Shown: positions 5,196 to 5,223 of the stretch, one piece after another
Numbering within the stretch: the first letter of the stretch is position 1
How the letters are laid out: every line of letters starts with the position of its first letter
NCBI GenBank assembly: GCA_003646995.1
Contig: QMLZ01000227.1
Coordinates: 1 to 5,223, forward strand
From: Deltaproteobacteria bacterium
GTDB taxonomy: Bacteria; Desulfobacterota; DSM-4660; Desulfatiglandales; Desulfatiglandaceae
Direction of reading: 5' to 3'
Length of the DNA: 5,223 nt
Notes under the pieces: model-generated
Database searches by the model: none
What the model was told of the DNA's origin: nothing
The model's input: only the letters and a program-made list of their open reading frames with translations
Translations under genes and position numbers: made by a program

Positions 5196-5221
5196 TTAAA
5201 TTTCCGTTAAATTTCCGTTAA
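5189..5221. repeat. three tandem 11-bp direct repeats (ATTTCCGTTAA)
   Basis: Three exact head-to-tail units occupy 5189-5199, 5200-5210 and 5211-5221, and the series may continue past the window edge. On the minus strand the unit is TTAACGGAAAT. An 11-bp period is close to one helical turn, so a protein could bind the same face at each unit. The region lies upstream of the operon, which suggests regulation, but a slippage-generated microsatellite is also possible. Confidence 0.75.
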
Positions 5222-5223
5222 AC

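Noticed and set aside
5189..5221. Start of a CRISPR array.
   Set aside because: The units are 11 bases long and directly abut each other with no spacers.

Overview
The window looks archaeal. Start sites carry ribosome-binding sequences close to GGAGGTGAT, a TATA-like box precedes one transcription unit, and the gene set (UPF0175/PIN and RelBE-type toxin-antitoxin pairs, a DUF433 protein, a family 2 glycosyltransferase and a B12-type radical SAM enzyme) is common in uncultured methanogen- and ANME-like Euryarchaeota. That lineage is an inference; there is no rRNA or other marker gene. Every supported gene lies on the minus strand, so transcription runs from high to low coordinates.

Right part (about 5221 to 2347): three 11-bp direct repeats and a palindrome, then a short glycosyltransferase-like relic, a complete GT2 glycosyltransferase and a complete HpnJ-like radical SAM protein. 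The three genes are chained by 4-base ATGA overlaps and so probably form one translationally coupled operon. The plausible job is building and then remodelling a sugar, either a lipid head group or a surface glycan, at the membrane. The substrate cannot be read from the sequence.

Middle (2346 to 487): a 153-base gap with a hairpin and a TATA-like box, then a compact unit of a DUF433 antitoxin-type domain fused to a radical SAM C-terminal tail, a UPF0175 antitoxin, a PIN-domain toxin, and an isolated C-terminal fragment of an HpnJ-like radical SAM protein. Left end (420 to 1): a second toxin-antitoxin pair, with a RelB/Phd-type antitoxin and a RelE/ParE-type toxin that runs off the window.

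The main discovery is a tail of about 70 residues from the radical SAM protein that occurs three times: at the end of the full enzyme, at the end of a free-standing fragment, and welded in frame to a DUF433 domain. DNA identity between copies changes abruptly along the tail (about 96 % next to 69 % between copies 1 and 3, and 39/40 in one block between copies 1 and 2). This points to gene conversion or cassette-like recombination. One stretch of the DUF433-fused copy also differs from the enzyme copy almost only by A-to-G changes (15 of 17 adenines), and the glycosyltransferase relic shows a weaker version of the same skew. The locus reads as a toxin-antitoxin island built into decaying paralogs of a lipid or glycan operon, with ongoing exchange between copies.
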